Below are positions 1 to 11,600 of a stretch of 64,000 nt of DNA, in pieces. The stretch lies in NCBI GenBank assembly GCA_947683625.1, contig CANTUR010000112.1, forward strand, positions 1,240,501 through 1,304,500, written 5' to 3'. Within the stretch, counting starts at the first letter, position 1; each line of letters begins with the position of its first letter. The translations under genes were made by a program, and so were the position numbers. The notes beneath the pieces are model-generated. The model had not been told where the DNA came from. It saw only the letters and a list, made by a program, of their open reading frames with translations, and did no database searches. Source of the stretch: Mallotus nudiflorus (taxonomy: Eukaryota; Streptophyta; Magnoliopsida; Malpighiales; Euphorbiaceae).

Positions 1-1531
1 GTTATAGAATAATTTTTCGGATACAGCTTTCGTGAGGATGTCAGTTAATTAGGTCTGAGAAGAAACAAATGGAATATCAATTGTTCCTTAATTCAGATGA
101 TCATTAATGAAATGCTTGTCAACCTCTACTTGCTTAGTTCGATCATGTTAAACCAGGTTATTTACAATTGCTATGGTTGCCTTATTATTACAATGTAACA
201 ATACAACCTTTGGATGTTTTAGTCCCAGATCCTGAACAATTCACCTTATCCAGAGCAACTCACACACTCTATGAGTCATTATTCTAAACTCAACTTTAGC
301 ACTTAACCTTGCTATGACTTTCTGTTTCTTACTTCTCTAAGTAACTAAATTATTTCCAATAAACGTTAAGTACCTAGATGTTGATTTTTGATATGTCCGA
401 ACTCCAACCTAATCAGCATGTGTATAACTAGTAATTTCATAATCCTTATTTCTCCCAAAGAATAAACCTTTGCCCGGAGAAGACTTTAGATATCTTAATA
501 CTCGGTATACTACACCCATATGTTCTTTACTCGGAGAATAGATGAACTGACTTACAACATTTACTGCATAAGAAATGTCCAGCCGAGTATGAGATAAGTA
601 AATCAATCTTCCCACTAGCCTTTGATACTGATCTTTATCAGTTGGGACTTGATCTCCTCAGATTGATAGTCCATGGTTGATTCAATTGGAGTCTCAGTTG
701 GCTTATAATCAAGCATGTTTATTTCTGTCAGTAGATCTATTACATACTTTCGTTGGTAAAGGGAAATCCCTTGAGCTAATTTTGCAACTTCAATCCCTAA
801 AAAATACTTCAACTTACCCAGATCCTTAAGTTTAAACTTGGCTGCTAACTGTCTTTACAAGATTATTGTCTCACTTACATAATTTTTAGTGACCACCATA
901 TCATCAACATATATAATTAGAGCGGTGACTTTACCTAACTTTTGTTTGATGAATAGTGTATGATTAGCATCACTTTGCTTATAATCGAGTTTCCTCATGA
1001 AAGTTGAGAGTCGTCCAAACCATGCTTGAGGCAATTGCTTAAGTCAATACAGTGCCCTTTTTTGTTTGCACACTTAGTCAACATATCTTATTCCGAGTGG
1101 TGGATCCTTATACATTTCTTCATCTATGGTTCCATTCAAAAAAGGATTCTTTATATCAAATTACCGTAGTGACCAATCCAGGTTAACAGCTAAGGAAATA
1201 AGAACTTGGATGATGTTCATTTTTCTACTAGAGCAAATGTATCTTCATAGTCAATTCCATACTTATAAGTATAGCCCTTTGCTACCAATCGAGCTTTATA
1301 TCGATTAATGCTTCTATCTGGATAAAGTTTGATAGTAAATATCCACCTGTACCCCACCATTTTCTTTCTTTTAGGGAGTAGAATAAGATCCCATGTGCAG
1401 TTCTTCTGCAATGCCTCAATTTCATCATTCATGATTTTCTTCCAATCCGGATTAGCTAAAGCCTCCTGCACATTACTCGAAATAGATACAGTAGATAATT
1501 GATTCATAGTATATGTATGAGATTTAGACAA
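1..1531 (-). pseudogene. copia-A reverse transcriptase / RNase H remnant
   Basis: Decayed 3' half of a Ty1/copia pol gene read on the minus strand. The RT N-terminus lies at 1217-1531 (GYRWIF, RLVAKGY motifs). The later RT lies at 615-812 (MKYFLGIEVA) and at 409-615 (IYLSHTRLDISYAV). The RNase H tail at 1-408 shows HDRTK-type and HFI residues. Reading frames are broken by stops and frameshifts between these pieces, so no intact enzyme is encoded. The 3' LTR must lie outside the left edge. The same RT N-terminal region recurs at 30936-31400 in copia-B. Family assignment to Ty1/copia is firm; lineage is not determined. Confidence 0.9.
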
Positions 1532-2998
1532 ATGGTCGGTTGGTATGAATTATTGATAGGATATTTAGCTTTGGCATAAAGGTCCAAATTATATTATTTT
1601 TTTAGAATTCCTCTATTGATTCTAGAAGGATAACGAGGCTCAGTATTTAGAGGTACTAGGGGAGGCGAGTTTACCTTATTGTGCACATTCAAAGTTTCTT
1701 CAGCTTATGGTATAGGTTGGGAAGATGTACTATCTTAATTTATTTTAGGTATGAGCAAGATACTCGGATTATCGTTAATTTTCTGTCTAGATGATATAAT
1801 CAAAATACTTAGAACTTTAAATGTCTATCTAGGTGAGGTGCTCAAAATATCTTAGATGCTCATAATGCTTGAAACATCTGAGATACTCAAAGTTCTATCT
1901 TTAAAGATGCTTAAAATTCTCTCCCCCTGAAGAGAGCACTCAAATTGGGTGAAGAAAGGAGCATTTTCATGGAATTGAACATCCCAAGTTACATACATCT
2001 TTTTGTATTTGGATCATAACACCAATATCCCTTTTGTATATCTGCATAGCCAATAAAGATACATCAAATAGCTCGAGGATCTAATTTGTCTAGTTTCTAA
2101 TGAACATATGCTGAGCATCCAAAGATTTGCTCAAGATTATTGAGAGGTAGAGATATAATAAGTTTTTGAAGTTTTTAAAGAGGCATTTTGAAATCGAGTA
2201 CTCTTGATGGAGTTTGACTTATGAGATACGCAGCGGATCGAACAACCTTTCATCAGTATTCTCGAGGAATATTCATATCAAATAATGATGCTCGAACGAC
2301 TTCCAATAACTACCAATTCTTCTGTTAGACTATGCCATGCTATTGGGGAGTGCCGACATAAAATGTTTGGTAGTGAATGCCATGCTTATGGAAAAAATCA
2401 TTGAGAGCCAAATTAAGATACTCCCCACCATTGTTAGACTACAAGACTTAAATTTTACTATGGTATTACGTAGTCACCATTTTGTACAAGTCCCTAAAAG
2501 TATAGCAGACATCTTCCTTGTTTAAAAGTAGTGATGCCCAGGTCATTCAGGTACATTCATCAATAAAAGTTACAAAATATCGAGCACCAGACAGAGTATA
2601 AATTCGAGCAGGTCCCCATACATCATAATGAATGGTTATAAATGGAATTAAATTTTTATTATAACTCGATACATATGAAATCTAGTGGCTTTTTGCCAAT
2701 TCATAAATATCACACTTAAATTCAGAGTTTGTGGTACTAAAAAACAATTATGATTTTATTTGTTTAAGATAATGAAAAGAAAGATGACTAAAACGACGAT
2801 GTCATAAAATAACTTGGTCTTTAGCTGAACAACTTCTACCAACTCTATTGATTTGACTTGACTTGACTTTTGACTCAGATCATTATACAAATTAAGATAG
2901 TACAATTTTTCATGTTTAACGCCAAAGCCAAGAAACTGGTGCATTGCAATGTCCTGAAATACATAATAATTAAGCCAAAATTTGACAGTGCAACTCAA
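1532..2998 (-). pseudogene. copia-A integrase and pre-integrase remnant
   Basis: Minus-strand middle of the copia-A polyprotein, heavily mutated. The GAG-pre-integrase region is legible at 2756-2998, with the residues HQFLGFGVKHEKLYYLNLY followed by a Ser/Gln-rich stretch. The integrase core is recognisable around 2280-2520 mainly by comparison with copia-B at 32250-32465, where an NRMA-type PQQNG-like motif is seen. The 1750-1960 stretch is a low-complexity linker with repeated ATGCTC/GATACTC words, typical of the integrase-RT junction. No continuous reading frame remains. Confidence 0.8.
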
Positions 2999-3782
2999 AG
3001 TTTTAGTGATTTAGCCAATAGATATTATATTATAAGAAAGAGATTGAACAACAAGAACAATATCTAGATTAAGAGAGTTAGAGTTAGATACTAATCCTTC
3101 ATGAGTGACTAGTGTTATGCCTTCATTAACAGTCAGGATATTTTATTGGGTTGATGGTCAAATGGATATAAGATTGTGAGTGGAGTTTGTCATATAATCA
3201 GTAGTACTTGTATCAATAATCCATGCATTATTTCGAGTAAGATTTTTCATACCTGATATTGCATCAAGATCACCACTTGGTTTAGTACCATTAGAGGTGG
3301 AAATTATAACTTTTTCAAGCTTTTTACAAGGCTTTATATTGAAATCTCACCATTTCAGATATCCCACAATTTCATAGCACCATTCCTTGAAGTGTCCAAC
3401 TTCGCCTCAGCCCTTCCATCATATGTCATTGGTTGTGATCCCTCCGCACATATGCATAACTAGACTTAAGATCAAGAGATGGATCCTTTCGTAGTACTTC
3501 ACTCAGAGTATTATTAAATTTTGAATCCAACCAGGCTAAGAAAATATGTGTTCAAAGCCGAATAATATGCTTGTGGAGTGAGACTACTCCATTAATATCC
3601 TCCCCTTGAGCACAAGTTCGGGCATATGTTTCTGGCTCTAATTCGAATCTCCATGAGTTGTCACCATAGAAGATAATTTGCACCATTAAGAATAATTCCT
3701 GTAGAAAAAGGAGAATTATTTTGAAAAATTTGAATAAAATTGGGTGTTCCATGGGATAAGATGAATGTGTTTCAATGACCAT
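2999..3782 (-). pseudogene. copia-A gag remnant
   Basis: Minus-strand gag of copia-A. The N-terminal methionine is near 3782; a gag-like stretch (QIIFYGDNSWRFELEPETYARTC) is read at 3552-3782 after frame shifts. The equivalent start in copia-B at 33601-33792 reads FIQTLQDNSPFSTGIILDD, a UBN2-type copia gag start. Compared with copia-B, copia-A has lost about 95 bp near 3402 in the zinc-knuckle region: it jumps straight from CTTCGCC to TCAGCCC. The protein is non-functional. Confidence 0.8.
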
Positions 3783-3876
3783 GGTTTTGAAGATTAAAGA
3801 GATTCAAAAGATAAGAGAAGAAAAAATATGATTTCAAAGATCAATACCAAAAAAAAAAATCAATTTCAATAGATAT

Positions 3877-3888
3877 GCTCTGATACCA
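3877..3888 (-). other. primer-binding site of copia-A (tRNA-Met)
   Basis: On the minus strand the 12 bases read TGGTATCAGAGC, the usual copia primer-binding site complementary to the 3' end of initiator tRNA-Met. It sits immediately inside the LTR end (TTTTTCA). It fixes the orientation of copia-A and the inner edge of its 5' LTR. Confidence 0.9.
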
Positions 3889-4250
3889 TGAAAAATAAAA
3901 TTTAGAGAAAAAAATATAAATTTTAAGGAAAATATGTTTTCATATATTCTTGAAAGAGACGTTACAACCCTTATATATATATATATATAGGAAGATTATT
4001 TACATCTTAATTAGAAATAAAATAACATGCTAAATAAAATAAATATTTTATTCCTAATTGTATATAAATATTTAATTTCTAATATATAATCAAAATATTT
4101 ACTTATTGAAAATAATTTGTATTGTTAATTTCCTAATTACTTGCTTTGTAGTACTTGGATAGAATGGATTCAAGAGTGTTACTTCTTTGTATTGTTTGCT
4201 TTGTAGAATAGTAATTCATCATTTGCAAATAAGAGGTGATAAATGACATG
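3889..4250 (-). mobile_element. 5' LTR of copia-A (outer end uncertain)
   Basis: The LTR begins next to the primer-binding site and, read on the minus strand, ends in CA. A TATA-rich stretch at about 3971-3989 could be its TATA box. The outer edge cannot be fixed: the only comparable copy (33891 onward) also continues into the same flanking DNA, and the partner LTR is outside the window. A TG at about 4248 is one candidate start, giving roughly 360 bp, a normal copia LTR size. Confidence 0.6.
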
Positions 4251-4644
4251 GATATTTCTATAAATTCTAATTTACTAATAGCTTTTTATTTTATGCGTGC
4301 AATGACGTGTTAAATAAACCATTAACAATTAAAATACATATAGATATATCTACAGTGCATTTCTCTATTAAATTATATGGACAACTTGAAAAATCTCAGT
4401 TGATTTCCATTAACATTAGCAAAAATAAAACATCATAGAGATGCAAGTCATAATCCATTCAATTCACCTTATGTAAAAGCGAAACTTTCATATTTGTTCA
4501 GAAAAAAAAAAAAAAAAAAACTTGATGATCATGTTTGACAAACATGACACAGTACTAAAAAAATAATGGTTTTTTAAGTTAGGATGTAACTGTTCATTTT
4601 TTAAAATTTTAAGGAACTGATTGAGTTCAAATAAATAATATGAA

Positions 4645-5081
4645 CCCTGTGTTTGAAATGATGGTAAAGTTGAGAGAAAAGAAAATATGAGAGAAAAATA
4701 TAGGAGGAAAGTAACTTTTTAATGTTTGGTTTAAAAGAAAAATAAAGGAAGGAAGAAAAGTTGAATTTATTTTCCCTCTTAATTTGTCTCTCTAAATTGA
4801 AGAGAAAATTGAAGAAGATGGAATGAAAGTGTACTATAATGATTTATTTTATTATTTTACCCTTTATTTAAGAAATAAATATTTTAGTTTAGGGGTACAA
4901 TAATAAATATATAACATATATTTTTATTTTTCAATAAAAAAGATAAATTTATTTTCTTTCCCCCTATATTATTTTTCTCTAAATCCAAATATAAGAGTGA
5001 AAAATACATAAAAGAAAATATATTTTTCTTCACATTTTCTTTTCTATTTTTTTTTATTTTTCCTCCTTTTCAAACATAGTG
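4645..5081. mobile_element. MITE (Harbinger/Tourist-like)
   Basis: A 437-bp non-coding insertion with short imperfect terminal inverted repeats: CCCTGTGTTTGAAA on the left, and CACTATGTTTGAAAA read inward from the right. It is absent from copy C at about 34640, which gives a natural empty site (AATAATACTAAGAATTT). The right flank is TAA and the left flank GAA, consistent with a diverged 3-bp TSD of the PIF/Harbinger type. The interior is purine-rich on the left and pyrimidine-rich on the right. The superfamily is inferred from TSD length only. Confidence 0.7.
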
Positions 5082-5927
5082 TAAGAGTTTAAATGACTAT
5101 TTTCAAAACAAGTAGCAATTTTTCTCGTCTGGTAGAAATTTGAGAATTTTCATTGAGCCTAAATAAAAATCACCGATTTTATTGATTTATTATAAAAAGT
5201 AAGGATTTGTTTAGGCACTTATATTTTTATCCTTTTTTTTTTGTACTTGACTTATAATATTCAAAAGCAAAAAAAAAAAAACATCAAATTTGGCGACGTA
5301 AAATCACAGTTCAAACCGAGGTCATTAATCTTATTCAACACAAATTCAAAAAAATAATTATATTTTTATTCTCTTTCAAATTCAAACTCTTCTTCTAATG
5401 ATTTCAAAAGGCTAAGATTTTTTTTTTTCTTAGGATCAAGCAAATTTTAATATATTATAAAGTTTGAATTTTTTAAAGACTATTCTATATATCTAATGAA
5501 ATTTATAAATAAATAAAAATTAATCATTAATAATAACAATAATAAAACCTAAAAGTAAAAACTTTAATATATTCAATTAGAACAGATTCACATGTTATTC
5601 CATTTAATTCAGTTTATTAAAGTTACATATTTAGTTTATTTTCTTAATTAAAAAAAATGCAATTTAAGGGTAATTTAATCACTATAGCACAAAACCAAAC
5701 TGACCAAAATTAAATAAATTATAAGTATTAATTGAACTAGACAACATTTTAGTCAGACTACATAAATTGATTATGTGTGCATAAAACCCAAGAAATTTAC
5801 AACTTATTTAAGTTGTAATATTATTATTTACCCAACGGGAAAGTGAACTAATCTTTTCAAAATTTTATATTAATTATAAAGTGTGTATATTTAAATTATA
5901 TAAATTAACTTATTTTTTATAAAATTA

Positions 5928-6054
5928 TTATAATTTTATGAAAGAATGCATTATATATCATGATCTATTATAATTTTATGAAAGAATGCATTATATATTA
6001 TATATTATGATTCAATATAATTTTATGAAACAATGCATTATATATCATGATCTA
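5928..6054. repeat. Three-unit minisatellite, about 42 bp
   Basis: Three tandem units each start TTATAATTTTATGAAA and run through ATGCATTATATATCATGAT. The middle unit is slightly longer because of an extra ATTATAT. Copy C has two units (about 35221-35305) and copy D has none. Confidence 0.8.
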
Positions 6055-6248
6055 GTGTGTATTTAGATAGTGCAAAAAAATAATCACTATCATTAGTATT
6101 GTTATTATTATCGTAAAATTCATAAATTATTTAAAATATTTTAATAATAAAAATCGAATTTTTGTATTTAAAGCGATGAAATTTAAAAAAAAAATTAAAA
6201 TGAAACCAGCACAAATATTAAAAAAAATCAAATAAAGTAAAACTATAT

Positions 6249-7080
6249 TGAGCAAATTGCTTTTGCCCCAAAAAATATCATAATTTACATTTTTTCCTTT
6301 TTTGTTTGAAAATTAAACATTTACCTCTTCAGTTTTCATTCCATTAATATTTTATTCATGCCCACTAAATTTTTAACAACTCTTTTATATAAAAAAACAT
6401 TTAACTACCCTAATTTATAAAAATGAACACCCTAAACCTTGTATTTTTAAAATAAACACTTTAAACCCTTCAATATATTATTAATATAATAAAAATATTA
6501 TTTTAATATACTTTTTAATCAATATTAAATAATTAATATTTTATTTATAAAAATTAGAAATTTAAATAAAATACATTAAATAGTGAAAATTGTTATGATT
6601 ATTTTAAAAGTATCCCACATTGTTCAAATATAAAACTAATTCTATTGTTTATTAATATTGTCAAGTTATTGAACTTATAAATGGTTAACTGTTGAGTTTA
6701 TTACAACATATTATTATAGTTAATTTATAAATATGCTGTTAATTACAACTTTTTTAAAATTCAAAAAATCATAATTGTTAAATTTATTATAGAATATTAT
6801 TAGAATTAATTTATAAGAATAAAATACTTATTATGAAATCAATATATATTTTAAGAGAAAATGAAAGAAATATTAAAATATAATTAAAATTAAAAATTAA
6901 AATGTTTAATTTTATTAAAATACATATTTAAAATTTTTTATTTTTATAAAATAGGGAGATTAAATATTTTTTAATATAAAAAAATTGCTAAAAATTTGAT
7001 CAAAATAAATAAAATATTTACAGAATAAAAATTAAAGAGATAAATGTTGGATTTTGAAATAGAAATTATAAATTTGCTCA
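6249..7080. mobile_element. Degenerate foldback (inverted-repeat) element
   Basis: The ends form a perfect 10-bp inverted repeat: TGAGCAAATT at 6249 and AATTTGCTCA ending at 7080. Weaker inverted similarity extends inward for about 150 bp: the left arm CATTTACCTCTTCAGTTTTCATTC pairs with ATTTATCTCTTTAATTTTTATTC read from the right arm. There is no coding potential and no clear TSD. It is likely an old non-autonomous DNA transposon, about 830 bp long and 1.6 kb upstream of the MAPKKK start. Confidence 0.55.
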
Positions 7081-8550
7081 TGTATATTTCAATCAATTCA
7101 ATTTGAATTTCGTTTCGCTGACCCAATTACGCATCTCCGCAAGCGCAGCCCTATCCTTTGTCTTTATGATCCATGATAAGTCTTGGTTTGGTTGGGAGGA
7201 CAGAGATAAAGAAAGAAGGAAATGACGGAGAGAATATTCTTTCCTTCTTTTGTTGAAAAGATTTTACGGGGAAGAATAAAGAAATTTTCTTCCATCTTCT
7301 AATTTTTATCAAAATTCACCAACATCTTGTCCTTTTAATATGAGAAAATTGCAAAAACTCAGGAAAAAAATTTAAATTTTTTTATTCTCAAACTTTATTA
7401 ACAATAATTATTTTTATGATCTTGTTGTTCAAAAAAATATTATATTTATGATCTAATTGTCAATAAATAAAACAATACATCATTTTCCCTTTATTTCCCT
7501 TCTTATCCAATAATATAAAAATGATCAATGCATAGTGTTACCTGAAATTTCTATGATTAACTCTTTGAAAATTTTTAATTTTATTATTTTTATTCAATTT
7601 TTGAATTATTAATTTAAATACATTTGACCATTATAATATTTAAACTACTATTTTTTATAAATGTATTATAATATAAACATGACAAATTTGCATGAATTAA
7701 AATTGAAGAAAAAAATACAATGATAAAATTATTTTTAGAAAGTTTTACGATTTTACCTTTTAATTGGATGTTTATGTTTAACATTTTATATATCTAAAAA
7801 CATTATAAATAAAATATATATGTAATAAGTTAAATAAAATTAAAAAATATAAATCAAAAAATAAAATAAAATAAAAATGATAAAAAATTAATAGCAATGA
7901 TATAAAATAATAAAGAGAAATAAAAATATTAATAGTAATAAAATAAAAATAATATTAAAAAATTAAAAGTTTTTTTTGTTACATATGAACACTTAGTATT
8001 TGATAGGATACAATTAATTCAAATTTTTTGAAAGGAAGATAAAAATTTACTTTAAAAATTTTAAAGTAAATACGTAACTAGAATTTGAATCCAAAACTTT
8101 TAATTAAACTGATCTTGAATTGCTTTTATTGTATCACACGTTAAGGTTAGATATGCATTTCGTTTACTTTCAAGTAAAATAATGGTAAGCTAAAATGATA
8201 ATTTATAGTAAAATCAACTCCCAAGCTTTGCTACTACTAATAGAAGGCCAACGATCGTTTGCTGGCGATAAAAGTAAAATCAACATAAAATTATATAAAA
8301 ATTAAAGTTACTGTAGAATTTTTCACAATTAATTAATAAAAATAAATAAATATTTTTAATAATAAATTCCTTTGCATTACCCTCTCCAATCCAGCCTCCC
8401 AAACAAACATAACGTAACGAAAATACAAAATATAACCGCGTTGAATTTTGAACTTTAAGCACTACATTCCAACATCACACACTTCTCTTTTTTTTTTTTG
8501 GTCAGAAAAATCACACTCTTCTCACCATAAAAAAGCCAAGCCACCATCAA
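7081..8550. other. Intergenic / promoter region of the MAPKKK gene
   Basis: No gene is supported here. The 7120-7300 stretch is less AT-rich and holds a small perfect hairpin: AAAGAAGGAAA at 7212-7222 pairs with TTTCCTTCTTT at 7240-7250. The rest is AT-rich with A-runs. From about 8460 the sequence becomes CT-rich and plausibly holds the core promoter and transcription start, but no canonical TATA box stands out. Confidence 0.5.
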
Positions 8551-8558
8551 CATAACCT

Positions 8559-8564
8559 TTGACT
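8559..8564 (+). promoter_or_regulatory. W-box-like element (TTGACT)
   Basis: TTTGACT lies 134 bp before the MAPKKK ATG, directly before a CT-dinucleotide run (8565-8579) typical of plant core promoters and 5' UTRs. TTGAC(C/T) is the WRKY-binding core. A 6-base match occurs often by chance, so its function is a guess. Confidence 0.3.
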
Positions 8565-8665
8565 GTCTCTCTCTCTCCATTCGTCTTCAACACCTCCGCG
8601 TTTGAGTTTTTCCTTTTGAGATTTTTCTTCTTCTTCTTCCTGCTCCTTCAAACACTGTTATTATT

Positions 8666-8698
8666 ATGGTCGAAACCACAAAAAGACAGTTGCACTAA
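8666..8698 (+). CDS. Upstream ORF (10 codons) overlapping the MAPKKK start
   Basis: A complete short ORF, MVETTKRQLH, lies just upstream of the main start. Its stop TAA (8696-8698) shares its last A with the main ATG (8698-8700), giving TAATG. Its own ATG has a strong context, A at -3 and G at +4. The main ATG has C at -3 and G at +4. If the transcript includes this ATG, most scanning ribosomes would meet it first, so kinase translation would depend on leaky scanning or very local reinitiation. Inclusion in the mRNA is likely from position but not shown. Confidence 0.5.
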   Translation: MVETTKRQLH

Positions 8699-11600
8699 TG
8701 GAGGCGAGCAGCAGGCAGAAACGTATTAACAAACCCAAACTCGACCGTCGAAACGCTGTCAAGAACATAGAATACGAGGCCTCGTTTTCACCTTCTTCTT
8801 CTTCTTCTTCTTCTTCTTCATCATCATCATCATCGTCGGCGTCGTTTTTCTCCACCGACGTCACCAACACTCCCCGAACTCGGTCGCTTGATTTGGACGC
8901 TAAAACCAGCTTTCGAGTTAAAGGAATCGACGGTGAATTTGACCTAATTTGTCGGAATTTAGGGTTTTCTGGTCCTGAAGATTTTTCTATTCCTACTGCT
9001 GTTTGGGAAGCGCAGAAAGCCAGACGGTCTTCTTTGGATAGTGTTTTATCTCCGAAATTTCAAGCTAAGGTTTTGATTAATAATAGTAATGGCAATAGTG
9101 ATGGTAGAAATGTTTCTGTTTTTAAACGAGAATTTGATCGTTCTAATAAGTTAAAGAATGATTTAGATTTAGGTTTACTTCAAATTGGTAATGGAGATAA
9201 TAGGGTTAGTAATTTAGTTCGCTTGGAGCCAGTTGGAAATGGTGCTACTGATTTTAATAAAGTTGAAGCTGAGTTTAAGCGAGATATAGATGATGGAGCT
9301 AGGGTTAGTGTGGAGACAAATGGAAATGGTGTCCGTGTTAGTGATTTTAATAAAGTTGAAGCTGAGTTTAAGCGAGATATAGATGACGGAGCTAGGGTTA
9401 GTGCGGAGACAATTGGAAATGGTGTCAGTGATTTTAGCAGACGTAGAGGTGAGGGTTTTAGTGTTAGGTCCATTAGGGGTGGAGGAGGCAATGGCAGCAG
9501 TGGTGATGGAAGGATTAAGGATGATAGGCCGCCTGTTTTAGCTCCTCCACCTGTGATGTTGACTCGTCCCATGGTTGATAATGTTAGCTCAACTTGGGAT
9601 ATATTGAAATCTTTTGCTCCTCAAGATGATGTTGAAGAGTCTCCAGTTCGAAGGGAAGAGTACTCTTTGGGTGAAGAGGATAGAGTGATTGGTGAGGAGG
9701 AAGAGCAGGAGGAGGAGAAGGATAATAATGGAAATGAAGAGAGAAAACAGTTGAATGGGGGGAGAATGGCAGAGAATGAAGATCCTTCTGAATCTTGCTT
9801 GTCTCCGTTGAAAAATGACGGTGGCAGCAAAGGTGGGAATGGCAAACATGATGTAACTTTTTGTACTGTGCCATCATTGCATTATATTTCCCTGAATGGC
9901 AAATCGAGAAGAAACATTACTTCATGGCAAAAAGGTTATCATTTGGGAAGTGGTTCTTTTGGAACTGTTTATGAAGGCATCGCTGAGTAAGTGATATTTT
10001 CTCACCCTATATATATATACATAAGTGCTTTATGCTATCATTATTTGACTATCTGTATTTATAGTACAGTTCACTGGAAATGAGTTTGTGAAATTATCTT
10101 GTGCAGTCATGTGCATAAGCTTTGGGAGTATGGTTTACATTTTCAAATAGCAGAAAGTACTGAAAATGGTTCTGAGCTAGTTATGTTAGTTAAATTTGAA
10201 TAATAATCTCTAGAAGGTTAGGGAAAAGAAATTGTCCTTGCACCATGATATGAGGAAAAGGCATCTTACACAGAAACTTGCTATTTATTGTTGGGCTCTT
10301 GCACCAGTTTCTGCTGTATGTAAAAAGTATTTGCTAAATTTAACGAGCCAGGAAACTTGAATTGACTTAATATTACTGACATTTAGGCAATGTTATTGCG
10401 GGTGCAATGTTTTTCTTCCTCTTTTAATTCACAAATTTAAGCCTTAGTCTGAATAAAATGGAGAGAGAGAGACTTGTAAGGTTGTTGAAATCAAGTGATG
10501 AGAATTGCATCAGTAGATGTTTATCTAGCTCTTTCATAATGTTCCCATGGTGCTTGTGTTTCTGTGTCCTATGGCTAATCTGGTATATTCTTATAGAAAA
10601 TCAGAAAATGAGTCTGGTGATTACTGGAACACTACTGTTCCTCTGCAAGGACAAGAAAATTAGGTGAAAGAATTGGGGATTATCAATGATCAGCTTAAAT
10701 GATTTAGTTCCTTTGTGGCTGGTTGTTTTTTGCCCTGTTTGTTGATTTCCCTTTCTGCTTAATAGGACTTGTCTACAAATATTTGTTTCTTCTAAAGCAA
10801 TGTTGCAGAATTAGAAAAAGATGGAGAGGTTGTTGAGAGCATATTACTAATCAGATATTGTGGTTATGCTATTATGAGCATTGTTGAAGTTTGCTGACAT
10901 CTCTTTTTGGTTTCGCTACAGTGATGGATTTTTTTTCGCTGTAAAGGAGGTTTCTTTGCTAGATCAAGGAAGTCAAGGGAAGCAGAGCATATTACAACTT
11001 GAGCAGGTGGGAAGAATCGATCCTGTTAATTTGGATTACTTATGTTTGAATTATTCTTGTATAAATTTTTGTACATCAAATGTTTGCTCACAGCTTTTGC
11101 ATAGATGATAATGACTATGTCATGAGAGTTTATTTCTGATGCCATGTTTATTGGTCCAGGAGATTTCACTGTTAAGAGAGTTTGAACATGAGAATATAGT
11201 TCGATATCTTGGAACAGAGAAGGTATACCTATGATTTTTCTATTGGTTTGTTTCATTTGTTTTCACAATGGAATGGGAGTACACACTGTACCTGTCATGC
11301 ATTTCTTGACTGTAGCAGGAACATTGACCAGAATTAGAACCATTTTTTAGATGATTGCAGTCTTACCATCTGTAGCACTTGTAGATGCTTTATCATTTTA
11401 GAAAAAATATATCTAGAGACAAATTCATCCATGTGGATAAACCACCTTCAAATCTTTAAAACAGCCATGTGGAGATTTTATATGAGTCTGTTTTTGTTTT
11501 TGTCAACACCATGCATAGAAAGAAGAAAGTAAATCCTCCATCTTGGTATTTTTCGTTGAATATTCTAGTTCATGCACTTGTAAGCGTACTTGGACCTAAG

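Larger units (their letters stand above)
4290..6220. repeat. Repeated non-coding segment, copy A
   Basis: AT-rich DNA with no supported gene. It is collinear with copy C (about 34290-35469), with copy B (18620-19436) and with copy D (54005-54485). Shared landmarks include the GGACAACTTGAAAAATCTCA stretch near 4380, a poly-A run near 4501, and the CACTATAGCACAAAACC stretch near 5680. Copy A differs from copy C by a MITE (4645-5081) and by about 280 bp at 5225-5505 that copy C lacks but copy B keeps in part. The segment's origin is unknown; it could be old intergenic DNA spread by segmental duplication. Confidence 0.8.

Noticed and set aside
9180..9877. Several antisense ORFs opposite MAPKKK exon 1
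   Set aside because: They are shadows of the long sense exon, with repetitive Pro/Leu/Ser content mirroring the coding strand.
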